From NCBI GenBank assembly GCA_946539635.1, contig CAMNHS010000048.1, positions 1 through 9,680 on the forward strand: a DNA stretch of 9,680 nucleotides, in the 5' to 3' direction. Below the pieces are notes generated by a model. That model ran no database searches. It was not told where the DNA came from and saw only the letters and a list, made by a program, of their open reading frames with translations. Made by a program: the position numbers and the translations under genes. This DNA comes from an uncultured Prevotellaceae bacterium. Lineage in GTDB: Bacteria; Bacteroidota; Bacteroidia; Bacteroidales; Bacteroidaceae. Below, piece by piece: positions 6,706 through 9,680 of the stretch (the first letter of the stretch is position 1; each line of letters starts with the position of its first letter).

Positions 6706-8550
6706 TTACTTAATTATAGTGTTAAACGCTTCAACCAGTTCGTTTACAACGAAAGGCTGTCCCTTAACCTGATTGAACTGTGCTGGTACGAATCCATCGA
6801 CCTTCATACGCAGGTATGCTGCCAGCTGTCCCATATTCTGCTCTGCCACAACTACCTTCTTGTACTTCTTGAGCACCTCAGCAGTATTCTTTGGCAGAGG
6901 GTTGATATAGCGGAACTGAGCGAGGGCAACCTTCTTTCCCTGCTTGCGCATCTCGTCCATAGCAGCATGCAGATGTCCGTATGTAGAGCCGAAGCCTACA
7001 ATCAGCAGGTCAGCATCGTCTGCATCACCCACTACCTGAAGGTCTGGCACTTCGATATTGTCAATCTTTGCCTGACGCTTACGAGTCATCAGGTCATGAT
7101 TCTCTGGAGCGGTAGAGATAGCACCTGTCTTGTCGTCTTTCTCCAATCCACCGAGGATATGCTGGAATCCCTCACGTCCAGGAACAGCCCAGTAACGGGT
7201 TCCGTTCTCAGCTCTCATGTAAGGAGTCCAAGTACCCTTCAACTCTTCTGGTACATAAGGAGGATTGATAGGAGCCATCTTGTCAAGATCAGGCAGTTTG
7301 AATGCTCCAGAACCGTTTGCTATGAATGCATCCGTCAGGAGAACGACAGGAGTCATGTGCTCCAAAGCCATCTTTGCTGCATCATATGCTGCATCAAAGC
7401 AGTCAACTGGTGAGAGGGCAGCAATAACAGGCATTGGTGACTCACCATTTCTTCCGAAGAGAACCTGCAGGAGGTCTGTCTGCTCAGACTTTGTTGGAAG
7501 TCCTGTTGCAGGACCACCACGCTGTACATCGAGCACAACGAGTGGCAACTCCATGATAACAGCAAGGTTCATAGCCTCAGACTTCAGGCAGATACCAGGG
7601 CCAGAAGTACTTGTAACAGCCAGAGCGCCACCAAAGGCAGCACCTAACGAGCTTGCACAACCAGCTATCTCATCCTCACACTGAACAGTTGTAACACCAA
7701 GACTCTTATGCTTTGAGAGTTCGTGAAGCACATCTGTAGCAGGAGTGATAGGATAAGAACCAAGATACAGCTTCAGGCCAGCCTTCTCAGCTGCTGCGAT
7801 GAAGCCATAAGCTGTAGCCTTGTTACCTGTTATGTCCATATAGCGTCCTGGCACCTTGTGCTTAGACTCTATGCGATAAACGTTTGTAGCAGAAGAATGT
7901 GTGTTGTGACCATAGTCATAACCAGCCTGTATCACCTTGATGTTAGCCTCAGCAATAGCAGGCTTCTTTGCAAACTTCTCGCGCAGGAAGTTAGCCACCA
8001 GGTTCAGGTCGCGGCTGAAGAGCCAGCAAACGAGTCCCAAAGCAAACATATTCCTACACTTCAGCATAGCCTTGTTGTCCATACCCGAGTCAGCAAGGGC
8101 ATCCTTCACCATTGTTGTGATAGGACAGGCGATGACGCGATCAGGGTCAATGCCCATTTCGCCAAGATAGTCAGTGGTCTTGAACTGTGCCTTATCAAGG
8201 TCTGTCTGGCCAAAGGAGTCAGTATCGATGATGATAGTTGCTCCAGGCTTTGCATACCTGTACTGAGTCTTCAGTGCTGCAGCATTCATTGCTACCAGCA
8301 CATCACATTGGTCACCAGGGGTATAAACCACATCAGCACCAATATGCACCTGAAATCCTGACACACCAGTCAGCGAACCTTGCGGAGCGCGGATGTCTGC
8401 AGGATAATCAGGAAAAGTAGAAATGCTGTTACCAACAGTGGCTGATACCGTTGAGAAGATGTTTCCGGCCAGCTGCATGCCATCGCCAGAATCACCTGAG
8501 AATCGAACAACGACGTTGTCGAGTTCTTTGAATTCTAATGTTTCTGCCAT
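6706..8550 (-). CDS. korA: 2-oxoacid:ferredoxin oxidoreductase, fused gamma-alpha subunit (KorA)
   Basis: This 614-residue protein is the gamma-alpha fusion that pairs with KorB. Residues about 10-195 are the gamma domain, starting VVVRFSGDSGDGMQ (13-26). The alpha pyrimidine-binding domain follows, with SYPITPATD (265-273, the 2-oxoacid-binding YPITP motif), CEDEIAG (291-297, probably holding the Glu that activates ThDP), TSTSGPG (313-319) and RGGPATGLPTKSEQTD (344-359). A C-terminal transketolase-like domain lies at about 510-614 (VGFGSTYG at 518-525). The length and domain order match the family and nothing is missing. The ATG at 8550 follows the DUF4861 stop by only 18 nt with no promoter box between, so either all three genes form one operon or korA uses an undetected promoter inside the upstream gene. 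In anaerobic Bacteroidales the enzyme probably runs in the carboxylating direction to supply 2-oxoglutarate; this is pathway knowledge, not visible here. Confidence 0.95.
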   Translation of the reverse strand: MAETLEFKELDNVVVRFSGDSGDGMQLAGNIFSTVSATVGNSISTFPDYPADIRAPQGSLTGVSGFQVHIGADVVYTPGDQCDVLVAMNAAALKTQYRYAKPGATIIIDTDSFGQTDLDKAQFKTTDYLGEMGIDPDRVIACPITTMVKDALADSGMDNKAMLKCRNMFALGLVCWLFSRDLNLVANFLREKFAKKPAIAEANIKVIQAGYDYGHNTHSSATNVYRIESKHKVPGRYMDITGNKATAYGFIAAAEKAGLKLYLGSYPITPATDVLHELSKHKSLGVTTVQCEDEIAGCASSLGAAFGGALAVTSTSGPGICLKSEAMNLAVIMELPLVVLDVQRGGPATGLPTKSEQTDLLQVLFGRNGESPMPVIAALSPVDCFDAAYDAAKMALEHMTPVVLLTDAFIANGSGAFKLPDLDKMAPINPPYVPEELKGTWTPYMRAENGTRYWAVPGREGFQHILGGLEKDDKTGAISTAPENHDLMTRKRQAKIDNIEVPDLQVVGDADDADLLIVGFGSTYGHLHAAMDEMRKQGKKVALAQFRYINPLPKNTAEVLKKYKKVVVAEQNMGQLAAYLRMKVDGFVPAQFNQVKGQPFVVNELVEAFNTIIK

Positions 8551-8568
8551 AATTTTAATTTTCCTTTT

Positions 8569-9627
8569 TTATCTTTTTATCTTAATCTTTAATGGATTCT
8601 TTATCTGTTGTATAAATGCTTCAAGGTAACTCTGCCATTTGCTGAAATCCACGATTCCATCGCCATCATAGCGTGCCCAAGCCGAGCCGAAGTAGTATGT
8701 CGATGCATTTGGCGCTATGAGCAGATGCCCCTGTTCTTTCTCTGTCTTTCCCTCTGGTGCAACACATGCAACCATGATTCCGTCCTTGTCTTCATAGGCA
8801 ATATATCCTTCGCCCTCAGCACTTTTGTTGTCTGCATTATGCATCACAATGCCTGCCACGAAAGGTCTTTTTGCCTCTACTACCGACTTCACCATATTGC
8901 TATGAGCATCTATCGAGAGTATTCGTACTTCATTGGGATATGTCAGGCGGACAGTCAGGCGAAGCGGACCATTGTCCAATACTTCTGCTGTCTTGAAAGA
9001 GCCCTGAAACTCCAGCTTTCCGTCAGCACCTTTGTATGCCACAGCTCCACCACCAAGGGTCTTGCCTACATCATACTGGTCCATTCCCTCACCATGATCC
9101 ACATGATATGAGAAGACCTCATTATACATCTTGTCGGCCAAGTCCCTGCGACCCAGTTTTGTCAGCTTCGAACGCATGGAATGCACCTCGTTGTCACATT
9201 GCAGTTTATAGAGCTTCTCGAGATAGAGGTTGCTCGTGCGCTTGCTGAAGATGTCATAGCCATACACCCCTTTCGAGCCAGGACCATACAGGCGATACGC
9301 CACCCTATCGTTCTCGAAGGAGAAGTCGCCGTCGCGCTCAGGGAAGTTTCTGCCAAACACTTCTTGAGGGAATTTCTTGGCATTCTCACTCTCTTTTACA
9401 TAGAACTGCGCCTTTGCCTTAGCCTTCAAGGTTGGGCAAGGGAATATGAGTTTGCCATCATATGTAACCTGAGAGGGAAGAGTGTCGCCCTTCTCATCTG
9501 TCACAACACATTGCTTGCCACTATTCGGCATGCTCACCTCCACCATCTCAGGAGCCGTACGCTCCGTCCCCATGGGGTTTGTGACGGTAATAACAAACGA
9601 TATCAGCAAAGCACTCAAAGCACTCAT
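8569..9627 (-). CDS. DUF4861-family protein, probably exported, with shortened N-terminus
   Basis: I recognise this as DUF4861, an uncharacterised family common in Bacteroidetes and often found near polysaccharide (notably pectin) utilisation genes. Family marks are ITVTNPMG at 13-20, VTYDGKLIFP at 54-63, HVDHGEGMDQYDVGKTLGGG at 175-194, and an aromatic C-terminal block (YYFGSAWARYDGDG at 311-324, W331). No catalytic residues are established for the family. The 352-residue product from ATG 9627 has only about 12 hydrophobic residues before the domain and no basic N-region, a poor signal peptide. Immediately upstream, in frame, are the codons TAG AAA ATT GTC GTC; the preceding A makes ATAG at 9643-9640. 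One base fewer would give ATG AAA, a normal MKIVV start. The gene ends 18 nt before korA. An incomplete promoter -7 box (TTTGC, 9680-9676) may lie at the window edge. Confidence 0.8.
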   Translation of the reverse strand: MSALSALLISFVITVTNPMGTERTAPEMVEVSMPNSGKQCVVTDEKGDTLPSQVTYDGKLIFPCPTLKAKAKAQFYVKESENAKKFPQEVFGRNFPERDGDFSFENDRVAYRLYGPGSKGVYGYDIFSKRTSNLYLEKLYKLQCDNEVHSMRSKLTKLGRRDLADKMYNEVFSYHVDHGEGMDQYDVGKTLGGGAVAYKGADGKLEFQGSFKTAEVLDNGPLRLTVRLTYPNEVRILSIDAHSNMVKSVVEAKRPFVAGIVMHNADNKSAEGEGYIAYEDKDGIMVACVAPEGKTEKEQGHLLIAPNASTYYFGSAWARYDGDGIVDFSKWQSYLEAFIQQIKNPLKIKIKR

Positions 9628-9680
9628 GACGACAATTTTCTATGCTCTATATTATTAATAATGTGTAAATCGCGTGCAAA

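Noticed and set aside
8615..8640. Possible korA promoter (TTACCTTGA on the minus strand within the DUF4861 gene)
   Set aside because: It lacks one T of the TAnnTTTG box and is fully explained as codons for SYLEAF; no convincing -33 element was seen.
9671..9680. TTTGCACGCG at the right edge on the minus strand as the promoter of the DUF4861 gene
   Set aside because: Only the TTTGC end of a possible TAnnTTTGC box is inside the window; the TA and -33 parts cannot be seen, so it is mentioned but not called.

Overview
The window looks like chromosomal DNA from a Bacteroidales bacterium, most likely Prevotella or a close relative (Prevotellaceae). Reasons: the two promoters that can be read are of the Bacteroidetes sigma-ABfr type (TTTG, 19-20 bp spacer, TAnnTTTG); Shine-Dalgarno sequences are mostly absent; the ribosomal proteins and EF-G have Bacteroidetes-type sequences; and there is a two-gene KorA/KorB system of the kind anaerobic Bacteroidales use. 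The genus is inferred from protein flavour, not from a database search.

Layout. (1) 1-1584, minus strand: the conserved str operon rpsL-rpsG-fusA, with fusA cut by the left window edge. A perfect promoter lies at 1739-1770, followed by a structured leader of about 150 nt (to 1585). (2) 1585-2124: a divergent intergenic region of about 540 bp. It holds the str promoter and leader, a large imperfect hairpin (1912-1949), a cluster of inverted TTTTACAA-type repeats (1989-2050) and a second promoter (2066-2097) firing rightward. (3) 2125-5553, plus strand: a membrane-anchored nucleotide-sugar 4,6-dehydratase of the CapD/PglF/WbpM family, then a FadL/OmpP1-type outer-membrane beta-barrel 42 bp downstream, probably cotranscribed. 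A clear intrinsic terminator (5593-5628) follows. (4) 5669-9627, minus strand: a tightly spaced run in transcription order DUF4861 protein, korA, korB, with gaps of 18 and 17 nt. KorA/KorB form a ferredoxin-dependent 2-oxoacid (probably 2-oxoglutarate) oxidoreductase. This run converges on the dehydratase-FadL unit at the shared terminator.

How the genes work together. The str operon makes translation machinery. KorAB interconverts 2-oxoglutarate + CoA and succinyl-CoA + CO2 with ferredoxin, a central carbon and redox step in anaerobic Bacteroidales. The dehydratase starts synthesis of deoxy-amino sugars for surface glycans or glycoproteins, and the FadL homologue is an outer-membrane channel for hydrophobic molecules. 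The DUF4861 protein is probably secreted or periplasmic and linked to glycan use. It is an odd partner for korAB, and its expected N-terminal start appears destroyed by a single base (ATAG where ATG would extend the signal peptide).

The coding content is ordinary. The points most worth a second look are non-coding: the str leader structure, the intergenic dyads ahead of the dehydratase promoter, and the DUF4861 start. I saw no mobile element, CRISPR array, tRNA, rRNA or undescribed multi-gene system.
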